Part shown: positions 25,999 to 34,551 of the stretch, one piece after another
Layout: every line of letters starts with the position of its first letter
How positions within the stretch are numbered: the first letter of the stretch is position 1
From: Paenibacillus sp. UNC499MF
GTDB taxonomy: Bacteria; Bacillota; Bacilli; Paenibacillales; NBRC-103111
Direction of reading: 5' to 3'
NCBI RefSeq assembly: GCF_900107975.1
Contig: NZ_FNVF01000015.1
Coordinates: 46,444-110,443, forward strand
Length of the DNA: 64,000 nucleotides
The notes under the pieces: generated by a model
Told to the model about the DNA's origin: nothing
Database searches by the model: none
Seen by the model: the letters and a program-made list of their open reading frames with translations, nothing else
Made by a program: the position numbers and the translations under genes

Positions 25999-27042
25999 AT
26001 GCCCACACTAAAAGATATAGCGGACCGGGTCGGTGTCTCCATTTCTACGGTTTCCCGTGTTCTGGCTGACGATATCAGCCGCGCCTCCCTTAGCAAAACT
26101 CGCCGAAAAATTTGGGACGCTGCCCAAGAACTCGGCTACACGATCAAGCTTTCCGCACAAGAGCCTGTGAAGAGAATAGGCTGTATCGTTTCTACGATGC
26201 AGGGAAGGCGCTACCATCCCTACTTCTCCGTTATTTTCGAGGGAATAGAGAAAGAATTGTCTCTTCACGGCTATCAGATTGCGTTCACTTATACGCAAGA
26301 AGATTTGCAAAAACCTGAAATTTTGCAGCAGGTCATCCACAAAGACCAAACCGGAGGCCTCATTATCATCGAGGGCATCGAGAAGAATTTGTATGATTAT
26401 ATCCGCAAGCATGTGGAACATATCGTCGGGATCGACGTATCCGATCCGGATATTCCTACTATCTCCTATGACCGGGTCGAAGCCGCTCGTACAGCCGTCA
26501 AACATTTAACGGATCAGGGCCACCGGGATATCCTGTTTATCGGAGGCACCGGCTTGTCCGGAGAATTCCAGAGGGAAAAACGCTACCGGGGATACAAGCT
26601 GGCATTGGAGCAAGCCGGTTTGGCGGTTCAGCCGCAGTATGTGCTTAACGCCGAGTGGGAACCCGATCAGGCTTACCGGCTCGTCCTGAATTACATCGAC
26701 GAACATCGCGGCCACCTGCCTACCGCCGTTTTTGCGGCCAGCGATATTATGGCGATGGCGGCGATGCGCGCCATTTCCGAGAAGGGCTATGGAATCCCGC
26801 AAGATTTCGCCATTATCGGTTTTGACGACAATGAGCCTTCCCGTTACACGGTTCCCCCCCTCTCGACGATTCATATTCCTACCTTTGAAATCGGAAGTGT
26901 CGCCGCAAGAACGGTCCTTCAGGAAATGCAAACGCCGTATCCTCTCCCAGTCAAAATTTTGCTGCCGTTTCAACCTCTATTTCGCCAGTCAAGCGACCGT
27001 CGTTTGCATAAGCTTCAAGACAACAACAACGCAACCCGCTAA
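25999..27042 (+). CDS. LacI family transcriptional regulator
   Basis: 347 residues. The N-terminal helix-turn-helix reads MPTLKDIADRVGVSISTVSR then VLADD, with the hinge helix following. The periplasmic-binding-type effector domain spans about 62-340 (FAIIGFDDNEPSRYTVPPLS is the family signature). ATG 25999 is chosen for GGCAGG 8 bases upstream and because LacI proteins start right at this helix. It is divergent from the sugar ABC/GH4 operon and almost certainly controls it, with a sugar from that pathway as effector (inference). Confidence 0.92.
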   Translation: MPTLKDIADRVGVSISTVSRVLADDISRASLSKTRRKIWDAAQELGYTIKLSAQEPVKRIGCIVSTMQGRRYHPYFSVIFEGIEKELSLHGYQIAFTYTQEDLQKPEILQQVIHKDQTGGLIIIEGIEKNLYDYIRKHVEHIVGIDVSDPDIPTISYDRVEAARTAVKHLTDQGHRDILFIGGTGLSGEFQREKRYRGYKLALEQAGLAVQPQYVLNAEWEPDQAYRLVLNYIDEHRGHLPTAVFAASDIMAMAAMRAISEKGYGIPQDFAIIGFDDNEPSRYTVPPLSTIHIPTFEIGSVAARTVLQEMQTPYPLPVKILLPFQPLFRQSSDRRLHKLQDNNNATR

Positions 27043-27133
27043 ACACGGTCGCCCGGCAAAGTCATCCTCCTCCGTAAGGACATTATTTTCCCGGTCGGAG
27101 TGATACCTCGACTTAAAGGCCGATCCGTTTATT

Positions 27134-27182
27134 CATAAAAACAAGCCATCCTGGACTAAATTGAAGGATAGCTTGTTTTTTA
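27134..27182 (+). terminator. Terminator after the LacI gene (shared-stem type)
   Basis: AAAACAAGCCATCCT pairs with AGGATAGCTTGTTTT, followed by TTTATTTTTT. The 19 bases CATAAAAACAAGCCATCCT also occur in the terminator at 47484-47533. Confidence 0.85.
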
Positions 27183-27289
27183 TTTTTTCAAAAACTCCTA
27201 ACATTAGTTACCGACGATCTCGGATCATCAAGATCCGCTAAATTACTTTTACTTTCTTCCGCTCATTATTCCTAGCAAAATCAACAAAG

Positions 27290-27348
27290 TACTTACATGT
27301 ACTTAAAAATTAACTTGAAATACTTAAAATATATGATAAATTTACTTA
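27290..27348 (+). promoter_or_regulatory. Four phased TACTTA repeats upstream of the DeoR gene (candidate operator)
   Basis: TACTTA starts at 27290, 27300, 27321 and 27343, separations of 10, 21 and 22 bp, so all lie on nearly one face of the helix. A related TAACTT at 27311 fills the gap. The array overlaps the likely promoter (TATGAT at 27332-27337). DeoR proteins typically bind such direct repeats and autoregulate. Confidence 0.6.
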
Positions 27349-27363
27349 TGAGAGGTGAAAATG

Positions 27364-28158
27364 ATGTATCAAGAAGAACGATTACTGAAAATACTCGACT
27401 ATATTAATAAACACCACGCGATGAGTGTGATGGATATTTGTTCGCTTCTAAATGTATCTAGGGATACGGCCCGAAGAGATATTGTTAAATTAGTGCAAGA
27501 AGGGGTCGTTATTCGTACACACGGAGGTGTCGCTCTCCCTCAATTACAGAAGGAAATAGCCACTTATCAGGAACGTTTAATTGACGAAACAGACAGTAAA
27601 AGAAAAATCGGGAAGTTAGCGGCTAAATTAGTTCAAGATCACGAAACCGTCATTTTGGACGTATCCACTACGGTACAGTCCGCAGCCGAACAAATTTCTG
27701 CTAAACATATTACGGCGGTAACGCACTCCATAGATATTGTAGGGATTCTCTCCGGTCGGGAAGATCTGCAAGTTTATGTGCTCGGCGGCTATTTACATGC
27801 CAAAAACCGATTGTTATACGGACCTTCCGTCATCGACAAGCTAAGGGAATTAAGAGCCGATAAGGCTTTTATCGGAGCTACGGCTATACGAGCCGATGGG
27901 CTTTACTTTCCGTACGAAGAGGATGTTTCGGTTAAAAAAGAGATGGCCCGCAGATCGGATCAGGTCATTGTTGTAGCAGATTCTACGAAGTTTACAAGCA
28001 AGTCGGTTTATCGGTTGGATTTTGATTTTGTAGATATTTTGATTACCGATCAAGAAGTGCCTTTCGCTATTAGAGAAGTACTTCATACTAAAAATATAAC
28101 GCTTATACAATGTGAGGAGAAAGACAAATACGAGGAGGAATATACAGATGAGTCTTAA
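27364..28158 (+). CDS. DeoR family transcriptional regulator
   Basis: 264 residues. The N-terminal winged helix opens YQEERLLKILDYINKHHAMS and contains LLNVSRDTARRDIVKLV and VVIRTHGGVALP, the DeoR signature. The C-terminal domain (about 75-250) is the sugar-phosphate-isomerase-like effector fold (VILDVSTTVQSAAEQI, ADKAFIGATAI). ATG 27364 gives 6-8 bases from GAGGTG; ATG 27361 is too close. The gene overlaps NagA by 11 bases, so a sugar phosphate of amino-sugar metabolism, such as GlcNAc-6-P, is the likely effector (inference). Confidence 0.9.
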   Translation: MYQEERLLKILDYINKHHAMSVMDICSLLNVSRDTARRDIVKLVQEGVVIRTHGGVALPQLQKEIATYQERLIDETDSKRKIGKLAAKLVQDHETVILDVSTTVQSAAEQISAKHITAVTHSIDIVGILSGREDLQVYVLGGYLHAKNRLLYGPSVIDKLRELRADKAFIGATAIRADGLYFPYEEDVSVKKEMARRSDQVIVVADSTKFTSKSVYRLDFDFVDILITDQEVPFAIREVLHTKNITLIQCEEKDKYEEEYTDES

Positions 28159-29293
28159 AATTTTGCACAATGTAAACGTGGTTCAAGAAGATAACTCCGG
28201 TATGTCTGCCACACTTTGGATACGAGACGGAATTATTGAGCGGATAGAAAGCTCCCTATCTGCTCTTCCGGAGGGTGATTATGAATTTATGGACGGTCAA
28301 GGCCACTTATTAATCCCGGGCATGATCGATGTCCATATTCACGGCGCCAACGGTTTCGATATGATGGATGGAAGCGAGACGAGTATTCAGGAGGTTTCGC
28401 GAGCTTGTGCAGCAACGGGCTGCACCTCATTTCTGGTCACCTCCGTCAGCTCGACGATTGAAGCATTAATAGCCATGATTCGTAGTGTGAAGCGTGTCGC
28501 AGGGCATGAAGCCGGGGCCAAAATTGCCGGGCTTCATCTAGAAGGTCCTTACCTGAATCCGAAGCGTAAAGGGATGCAAAATGAACGGTTTTTAAGACAT
28601 CCGGATCTTACTGAAATGAAAGAAATTTTTGATGAAGCGGACGGGCTGATCAAGATGGTTACAATAGCTCCTGAATTACCCGGCGGTATGGAACTCGTCT
28701 CTTTTCTGAAGGAGAGGGGCGTAATTATCGCCGTCGCGCATTCGGATGCCACATACGAGGAGGCCAAACAGGCCTTTGAAGCGGGAGCCAGTCATGTTAC
28801 GCATTGTTTCAACGGCATGCGTCCGATTCATCATCGGGATCCCGGTCTGGTTGTAGCCGCTTTTGAGCAAGAACATGTAAGCCTCCAAGCGATTGTAGAC
28901 GGCATTCATTTGCATCCCGCGATCGTTCGAATGATGCATCGTCTCAAAGGACCGGATGGCATGGTACTTATCACAGATGCTCTGCAAGCCATGGGGCTCG
29001 GTGATGGGAAATATATGTTCGGCGGCCATCCCGTTACGGTTTCCGAAGGTGTAGCACGCCTTGAGGACGGAACTTTAGCTTCCAGTACGGTTACGATGAA
29101 TGAGGCACTTCGTCTAACCGTAGAAACCGGTATTTCTTTAACGGACGCGGTTAAAATGGCATCCAGTTCACCTTCACGGCTGTTAGGACTGGCTGCCAAA
29201 GGTAAGATTTCCGCGGGTTTTGATGCCGATCTTGTCTTGTTAGACGAACAATTTCAAGTACAATGGACAATGATTAAAGGTTCTATCGTCTAA
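28148..29293 (+). CDS. nagA: N-acetylglucosamine-6-phosphate deacetylase
   Basis: 381 residues. Amidohydrolase fold with the NagA signatures GMIDVHIHGANGFDMMD, LHLEGPYLNPKRKGMQ (metal Glu), VAHSDAT, THCFNGMRPIHHRDPG and the catalytic Asp in ITDALQAMG. It converts GlcNAc-6-P to GlcN-6-P and acetate in the cytosol. GAGGAGG lies 9 bases before ATG 28148. It is co-transcribed with the DeoR regulator; no nagB or PTS gene is adjacent. With the AA10 chitin-active protein 0.4 kb downstream, it fits amino-sugar or chitin use. Confidence 0.93.
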   Translation: MSLKILHNVNVVQEDNSGMSATLWIRDGIIERIESSLSALPEGDYEFMDGQGHLLIPGMIDVHIHGANGFDMMDGSETSIQEVSRACAATGCTSFLVTSVSSTIEALIAMIRSVKRVAGHEAGAKIAGLHLEGPYLNPKRKGMQNERFLRHPDLTEMKEIFDEADGLIKMVTIAPELPGGMELVSFLKERGVIIAVAHSDATYEEAKQAFEAGASHVTHCFNGMRPIHHRDPGLVVAAFEQEHVSLQAIVDGIHLHPAIVRMMHRLKGPDGMVLITDALQAMGLGDGKYMFGGHPVTVSEGVARLEDGTLASSTVTMNEALRLTVETGISLTDAVKMASSSPSRLLGLAAKGKISAGFDADLVLLDEQFQVQWTMIKGSIV

Positions 29294-29384
29294 TTAACCA
29301 ACATTTAAACTCCCTCTCCCTCATCTTTAACCTTGGATTTCTACAATAGAAAAGGAAAAAAGATGAAAAACGGGAAAGATTGTT

Positions 29385-29577
29385 ATGCGTTTGTATGAAA
29401 TTCTGCTTATTGGCTCCAATCTGGTTCTGCTGGTGGTACTGCTTTTCATGAGGAATCGAAAAAATCAGCCTAGGTGCAGGCCTTGCGGCTGTCTTCGCTC
29501 TCCTAGCCTTCCTCAAAATCACCGCGGGCTTATGGTTAGAGTGTGGTATCCCGCAAAACCTCAACCCGGAAAAGGGG
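29385..29577 (+). pseudogene. Degraded N-terminus of a membrane alpha/beta hydrolase (PAF-acetylhydrolase-like)
   Basis: The frame at 29385 starts MRLYEILLIGSNLVLLVVLL, a first membrane helix. A second hydrophobic helix (LGAGLAAVFALLAFLKITAG) appears in another frame from about 29467. The first frame then resumes with LMVRVWYPAKPQPGKG, which looks like the entry strand of a PAF-acetylhydrolase/dienelactone-hydrolase domain. At least two frame changes and the loss of the whole catalytic domain indicate a decayed, truncated gene. The family call rests on this pattern only. Confidence 0.45.
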
Positions 29578-29579
29578 AA

Positions 29580-29613
29580 AAAAAGCCCTGGAGGTTTATG
29601 CCTCCAGGGCTTG
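29580..29613 (-). terminator. Intrinsic terminator after the AA10 gene
   Basis: AAAGCCCTGGAGG-N6-CCTCCAGGGCTT; the reverse strand continues with TTTTTTT. It lies just beyond the stop at 29627. Confidence 0.88.
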
Positions 29614-29626
29614 CGGCGTTCTAGCG

Positions 29627-30652
29627 TTAAGGAATGACCTTCCACACGTTAGTGCCGGTCGGAGTTTCGCCTTGTGTCCACCATTTGGCTTCATAGTTGA
29701 CACCGTTGTAGGATACCTTGTTACCGCCCACATAAACTGTAGTCGCGCTCCAGGCCGGATACGTGGTTGTGCTGCCCCCTGTAGTTTTGACTGTCACTAC
29801 GTTTGAGGATGGAGACGCTTTGCCTGAAGAATCGATAGCGGACACGGTAAAGCTGTAGGAAGTGCCGTTCGACAAGCCCGTGTTCGTGTAGGATGTCGAA
29901 GTTGTCGTGCCTACCGCAACGTTATCGCGGTATACTTGGTAGCTGGCCGCGCCCGCTACGGATGCCCAGCTCAAGGAAACGCTGTTTTCCGTTACGGCTG
30001 TGGAAGCCAGGTTTGCCGGTGCTGGAAGCGCGCTGCCGCCGCCGAAATCCACATCCGCTACGTTGACGTAAGCGGTAGGCGCTCCGGAGACTTCCCAGAT
30101 AGCCAGAATGACATGGTAACCGGTTCTCTCGGGAACGTTACAATTCGTCGTGTAGTAGTTGGAAGGGCTTGCACCGTTCAGATCCACCTGGCAGAAAGGC
30201 GTCAAGTCAAAGGAAGCTCTCGTGAGAGGAGCATTCGGATTCCAGCCGGGCTTGGTGATGAAATATTTAAAAGTCGTCGTGGCGTGAGCGGCGTTCAACT
30301 GCCATTTGAAAGCCTGAGGACCCGCTTTCATAGGTACCTTGCTCCAGCGTGTGAAGGTTTGCTCATCGAGTTTTGGGAAAGTATTGCCTGCACTCGCGAT
30401 GTGTCCGTCGCCGGGGCCTCCGTTAGGGAAGCCTTTGCCCGCTTCGGCGCTTTGCGGCTCGTAGGAAGCCCCTCCGCAATCCGTATTCACGTTGTTTTTG
30501 CACAAAAGAGCACGGCTTGCAGGTACATCCAAATACCCGTGAGCCGAGCTTTTTTCGGGAAACAAAACCATCACTAAAGCGAGCATCAGCAGCATTCCGC
30601 ATGCCACGACCAGTTTTTGCAGCCAAGCATTGTTCGGCAAAGCCAAATTCAT
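29627..30652 (-). CDS. AA10 lytic polysaccharide monooxygenase with FnIII and chitin-binding domain
   Basis: 341 residues from ATG 30652 (AGGAGG 8 bases upstream). The signal peptide (about 1-37) ends SSA, giving a mature N-terminal His (HGYLDVPASRALLC), the copper histidine-brace residue of AA10 enzymes. The AA10 domain spans about 38-205, with the second brace His probably in LNAAHATTTFKYF. An FnIII domain (about 212-290) and a C-terminal CBM5/12-like module (about 297-341, YPAWSATTVYVGGNKVSYNG) follow. It oxidatively cleaves crystalline chitin outside the cell. A cre-like site lies upstream. Confidence 0.9.
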   Translation of the reverse strand: MNLALPNNAWLQKLVVACGMLLMLALVMVLFPEKSSAHGYLDVPASRALLCKNNVNTDCGGASYEPQSAEAGKGFPNGGPGDGHIASAGNTFPKLDEQTFTRWSKVPMKAGPQAFKWQLNAAHATTTFKYFITKPGWNPNAPLTRASFDLTPFCQVDLNGASPSNYYTTNCNVPERTGYHVILAIWEVSGAPTAYVNVADVDFGGGSALPAPANLASTAVTENSVSLSWASVAGAASYQVYRDNVAVGTTTSTSYTNTGLSNGTSYSFTVSAIDSSGKASPSSNVVTVKTTGGSTTTYPAWSATTVYVGGNKVSYNGVNYEAKWWTQGETPTGTNVWKVIP

Positions 30653-30687
30653 CATTCATTCCTCCTCAATTTTGGGTTTTCAAACAG

Positions 30688-30703
30688 AAAAGCGCTTACA
30701 TAT
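30688..30703 (-). promoter_or_regulatory. cre-like site (carbon catabolite control) before the AA10 gene
   Basis: AGAAAAGCGCTTACAT; the AAGCGCTT core and one flank match the CcpA cre consensus with mismatches on the other flank. Catabolite control of a chitin-active enzyme would be sensible. Confidence 0.4.
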
Positions 30704-31011
30704 TAGGTTTAAGTCTCTCACCTCTTTCCTATGTTTATCCTACGAGGATGAGTATTGCTAGAAGAGACCCCGTGGATATATCTTCCATATTATAAGCCTA
30801 AATGGTTTAGATCACAATCATTTTTAACAAAAAAAGGTGTACTTGTAACGAAATGTATCATTTTTCTTCTACAGCATACGTTCCTATTCATTTCGTCGTT
30901 TGGAAAAAATGCTGCCGTCAAAAACTCACCGTATGCTCCAATGTCAGACTTCCCCGGTTTCGAAAAAACCGGTATATCCGGCGGTGCGCTCATGATGACG
31001 GCATGCAAGCA

Positions 31012-31038
31012 AAAAAAAGCCGCCAACGGCGACTTTCT
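31012..31038 (-). terminator. Intrinsic terminator of the 554-residue hypothetical gene
   Basis: On the reverse strand AAAGTCGCC-N3-GGCGGCTTT followed by TTTTT, about 30 bases beyond the stop at 31069. Confidence 0.75.
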
Positions 31039-31068
31039 TATGCGTTCTCCTACGCAAGGCATTTACAA

Positions 31069-32733
31069 TTACCGCCGACCGGCCAGCCCCACAAGCTCGT
31101 TAAGCTGTTGTGCGCGCTCTCCATCGGCTTTGGCGGCCAGTTTCTTCAGCTTATCCGCACCGCCCCAGATCAAATAAAGGATATGCTCCGCTTCATAGTG
31201 GCGGAGATTTCTGACCTGTTCAAGCAGCAGACCGAGGTTCTTGCCGTCCTCCATCTCCGCTTTAATCTTCAGTTTCATGGAATCCGTACTGTGCAGCATG
31301 CACTTCACCAAAACAGGAATGGTCTCCGCGTTAACGCCGTGCCGTTCGACCAAAGCGATCGTGAATTGGTTTTGCACCGATTGGTGTTCCTCATCAACCT
31401 TCGTCATATAGTCTTCGACTAACGGAAAATAAGCCCGATTCGCCAAGCCGAGGCCAAAGACCGCATAACTGCCCGGCATGCAGCTCTTCTCCCCTTCCGT
31501 ATCCGCATACCATTCGAACGGTTCCATCGCAGTCCGGGCGTATTCCTCCAGAAGCGGATGCAGGCTCGGGTATTCCAGGGCTTGGGCGAAGAAGCGGTGC
31601 GTTCCCGACTTGGCCAAGCCTTTGATCGGCAGCCAATGTTTGACGCCGGATTTTAGCTTGATCTGATAGCTTTTGGGGAAGCCCAGGCTGAGCAGGCGGG
31701 TCAGAAACCTTAGCGCACGGCCATAGCTCTCCTCCGTTTCCTGTTTAATAACCAGAGTTACTTCGGCAAACACATCGTTGGCTTTGCATTCAACCCACTC
31801 ATCGCTCCGGCAGACATCTTCCTTGGCGAGCGTTCCGCTGCCTTCCGCCGTCAGACGCTTGGCCTTATCGCTTCCCAGCTCGATAGCGCAGTTCAGCATA
31901 GAAAGCCCCGTGCTTCTGCTGTAAGAGGGCTCATATTTTAGAATCATAACCGCGGTATAGATGACGAGTTCGACGGGACCCCGCTCGGTATCTTCCAGCC
32001 GGGCCTCGCTCTTTTTCTTATATTCTATGGGCAGTTGTTCGCTTACCGGGTCAAAATAACGGGGCAGCCAGCAATCTTCCACCCAATTGCGCAGGGCTGA
32101 GGTCACATCTTTCCGGTGCTCGGCAAGGTGTTTATTTCCTTTGTTCACCTTCTGGATCTTTTCGAAAATGGAAATAATCCGCCCGGCATCCATTTCCGGA
32201 AACAATCTTTCGTCCAACAGATGTCTGGAGAGGAAAAACGTCTCCAAAGGTTTGGTCGGGTATTTTCCCTCTTCAAGCTTTTTCGCGATATAATCGGAGA
32301 TTCGTTCCAGCAGCAGCTTCTTCTTCGCTTCGTCGATGTATTCGTAAAGAAGAACGTGAATCTCGCCGTCCTTCGTCTGAAACTTACCGTTCCAAGTGAA
32401 ATGATAGTCGATTACCGCGGAAGGAATCTCCTTAAACGTATCCCGGATATAAGAGGCCAGCTCGGGGACAATTCGTTCCCGCACATGTTCCCCGGTCAGC
32501 ATTTCCGCAGGCCGGCTCTTTCCGGCCCCGTCTTCCGGTATCGCAAAGTCGATCTTATTATCCGTTACGGTGACCCTGCCCTTGACGTATTCAAGCAGAG
32601 CGTAATCGTGAATTCCGAGCTGCAGCGTAGTGCGTTTTATGATTTGATTCGCGTCCTTGTCGCTGATATAGGCGATCCATTTATCGATTTGGCGCTTCAT
32701 TTCGTCCAGAATCGTTTCGGGAGTGAGATCCAT
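31069..32733 (-). CDS. Large cytosolic protein of unknown function (possibly DUF6138)
   Basis: 554 residues, no signal or membrane segment, charged and mostly helical in look. ATG 32733 is preferred: AAAGGAG lies 11 bases upstream, while a TTG start at 32781 has no ribosome site. Recognisable local features are WLPRYFDPVSEQLPIEYKKK and the C-terminal stretch RHYEAEHILYLIWGGADKLK. My recollection is that this resembles a DUF6138-type protein of Bacillus/Paenibacillus, but I cannot verify it. Monocistronic, divergent from the DUF2935 gene. No function is assigned. Confidence 0.7.
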   Translation of the reverse strand: MDLTPETILDEMKRQIDKWIAYISDKDANQIIKRTTLQLGIHDYALLEYVKGRVTVTDNKIDFAIPEDGAGKSRPAEMLTGEHVRERIVPELASYIRDTFKEIPSAVIDYHFTWNGKFQTKDGEIHVLLYEYIDEAKKKLLLERISDYIAKKLEEGKYPTKPLETFFLSRHLLDERLFPEMDAGRIISIFEKIQKVNKGNKHLAEHRKDVTSALRNWVEDCWLPRYFDPVSEQLPIEYKKKSEARLEDTERGPVELVIYTAVMILKYEPSYSRSTGLSMLNCAIELGSDKAKRLTAEGSGTLAKEDVCRSDEWVECKANDVFAEVTLVIKQETEESYGRALRFLTRLLSLGFPKSYQIKLKSGVKHWLPIKGLAKSGTHRFFAQALEYPSLHPLLEEYARTAMEPFEWYADTEGEKSCMPGSYAVFGLGLANRAYFPLVEDYMTKVDEEHQSVQNQFTIALVERHGVNAETIPVLVKCMLHSTDSMKLKIKAEMEDGKNLGLLLEQVRNLRHYEAEHILYLIWGGADKLKKLAAKADGERAQQLNELVGLAGRR

Positions 32734-32948
32734 GTCGTCTAGTGCTCCTTTATATGGCGGTATAGATGAATAGTCGTCCAACGCATTAATGGTTGAATAT
32801 TACTTTATATTACGACATGTTAACAGGATGGAGCATGCAGACATGGAAGGGTCTTATTTTCGCCCTGTATTTTCTTAATTATTGGTATTTAAACAAGCCG
32901 CCCTGCTCATATCCTTTTACGAAAGTACGTTTACTTGGGGGGAATTAT

Positions 32949-33770
32949 ATGGCTGATGTGTTTGTTTCCCGTTCGTTGGAGGAAATTAGATTTTGGTCGC
33001 GCATTATGAAAGAGCATTCTTTTTTCCTGCGTTTAGGATTCCGAAGCGAAGACACCCAACTCATAAATGAAGCCAACCATTTTTACCGTACGTTCGAAGC
33101 GATTGAGCAGAAGGCACATTCCTTTCCCGAAGAAACGGATCCGGCTGTGATCTGCACCTTTAATCAAGAAGTACACACAGCCGCTTCGCATATTTGGGTT
33201 TTTAAACGAAAAGTACTCGGCCTCATTCTGACTTGCCGGCTTCCGGGGCAAACGAACTTTCCTCTCTTAGTGGATCATGTCAGCAGAGAAGCAAGATATT
33301 TCCGCAATCGTTTGGAAGAATTGAATCAAGGGAAGCTAGAGCCGCTTCAAGATGCCATTATTGATGAAAATGTTTTTTTCTTACGCATTATGGCGGACCA
33401 TGCAAAATTTATCGGGCATCTGCTGGACCCTTCCGAGCGGAAGTTAGTGGAACAAGCCCGGGATTTCAGCCATGATTTCGATCAATTGTTATATCAGGCC
33501 AGGGATATGGACTCGATGCGCCCTCAATCTCAGACAGCGCCGTTGTTAAACCAATTTCTTGATCAGAATCGGGTATCGGTTGCGTCACTAAAGGATTTCA
33601 AGAAAACCGCAAGAGATTTAATTGAGCAATGCAAAATAAAAAGCATCATCCATCCTTTATTGGCAGACCATGTTTTTCGTGAAGCGGAAAGGTTTCTGGA
33701 GATCATCGAGATGTTCGAGCGGTCTTTGACAGGCGTAAGCGGCGGCGTTAATCCTGCTTTCCATCATTAG
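32949..33770 (+). CDS. DUF2935 family helical protein
   Basis: 273 residues, built of two similar helical halves: SLEEIRFWSRIMKEHSFFLR (about 7-26) and DAIIDENVFFLRIMADHAKF (about 135-154). Each has the E-x-x-F-W/F-x-R-I-M-x-x-H pattern typical of DUF2935. The repeated Glu and His residues suggest a helical bundle that may bind metal, as in ferritin-like proteins (inference). ATG 32949 follows GGGGGA; upstream codons lack a ribosome site. Its 3' end overlaps that of the convergent methyltransferase gene by 23 bases. Confidence 0.8.
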   Translation: MADVFVSRSLEEIRFWSRIMKEHSFFLRLGFRSEDTQLINEANHFYRTFEAIEQKAHSFPEETDPAVICTFNQEVHTAASHIWVFKRKVLGLILTCRLPGQTNFPLLVDHVSREARYFRNRLEELNQGKLEPLQDAIIDENVFFLRIMADHAKFIGHLLDPSERKLVEQARDFSHDFDQLLYQARDMDSMRPQSQTAPLLNQFLDQNRVSVASLKDFKKTARDLIEQCKIKSIIHPLLADHVFREAERFLEIIEMFERSLTGVSGGVNPAFHH

Positions 33771-34551
33771 GTAAAAAGACAGATTCCTTAACGGCTTCGA
33801 TACGCAATCGGCTGGTGTCGAGCATCCACTGCCCTTCCCGCAGAAGGCGGGGCGTAACCTGTGCCTCGACGGCTTCATAGATGGATGCTTTGTCGGCCGG
33901 AGTTACGTCCGGAAAGAAATGCTCGGCGAAACTGTCGAGCCAGAACCGGACTCCCTTCTCTCCTTTGAGCGGAGTGGGCTTGTCGAAGTGCTGAGCCAGT
34001 GTGACCCGGAAGCCGGTCCGCTCCAGCAGACCGGCGTACTGGCCGATCGTGGGCAAATACCACGGATCCCGCCCCTCCCACACATACCCATGCTCCACCA
34101 GGGCCTTCTCGATGGCTGTGGTCAGTACGGCTACGTTGCCGCTGCCGGCGAATTCCGCAACGAATCTGCCGCCGTCCCGAAGGGCCAGCCAGATGGTACG
34201 GGCGGCAGCGGGAGCATCCTTGATCCAATGCAGCGCCGCATGTGAAACCACAGCGTCATAGCGGACATCGGTCCTGAAACGGCTGGCATCTCCCACTTGA
34301 ATCTCCAGCCCGGGATGTTTCTTTCTCGCCCGCTTCACCATTTCCTGCGATAGATCGATGCCCGCAGGTATAGCACCGGCAGCCGCGATCTCGGACATCA
34401 AATCCCCGTTCCCGCATCCTATGTCCAGGATCCGCTCACCGGGCTGCGGCTGCAGCAAGGACAAGACTCCGGCTCCCGGGTTCGTACTAAAATTTTGATT
34501 AACTTGAGACAATTTCGAATGGAAAGGATTGGTGTCGGATTGGCTGCACAT
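33748..34551 (-). CDS. SAM-dependent class I methyltransferase
   Basis: 267 residues. SAM-binding motif I reads ILDIGCGNGDLMSEI, motif II ends IPAGIDLSQEMVKRA, then VGDASRF and YDAVVSHAALHWIKD, matching the trans-aconitate-methyltransferase-like/Methyltransf_11 group. It transfers a methyl group to an unknown small molecule in the cytosol. The stop lies inside the end of the convergent DUF2935 gene. The ribosome site AAGGAG is about 11 bases from the ATG. Confidence 0.88.
   Translation of the reverse strand: MCSQSDTNPFHSKLSQVNQNFSTNPGAGVLSLLQPQPGERILDIGCGNGDLMSEIAAAGAIPAGIDLSQEMVKRARKKHPGLEIQVGDASRFRTDVRYDAVVSHAALHWIKDAPAAARTIWLALRDGGRFVAEFAGSGNVAVLTTAIEKALVEHGYVWEGRDPWYLPTIGQYAGLLERTGFRVTLAQHFDKPTPLKGEKGVRFWLDSFAEHFFPDVTPADKASIYEAVEAQVTPRLLREGQWMLDTSRLRIEAVKESVFLPNDGKQD

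Larger units (their letters stand above)
27043..27363. other. Intergenic region: terminator and DeoR-type operator
   Basis: No gene. It contains the terminator at 27137-27180 and a promoter/operator region with four TACTTA words (27290-27348), both listed separately. Confidence 0.6.
29294..29626. other. Intergenic region with a hydrolase-gene remnant and a terminator
   Basis: Apart from the remnant at 29385-29577 and the terminator at 29580-29613, nothing recognisable. Confidence 0.5.
30656..31068. other. Intergenic region upstream of the AA10 gene
   Basis: 413 bases without a supported gene. It holds the AA10 promoter region with a cre-like site (30688-30703) at its left and the terminator of the 554-residue protein (31012-31038) at its right. 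Confidence 0.5.

Noticed and set aside
30730..31060. Open frames in both strands between the AA10 and 554-residue genes
   Set aside because: No ribosome sites, odd composition and no recognisable protein pattern.
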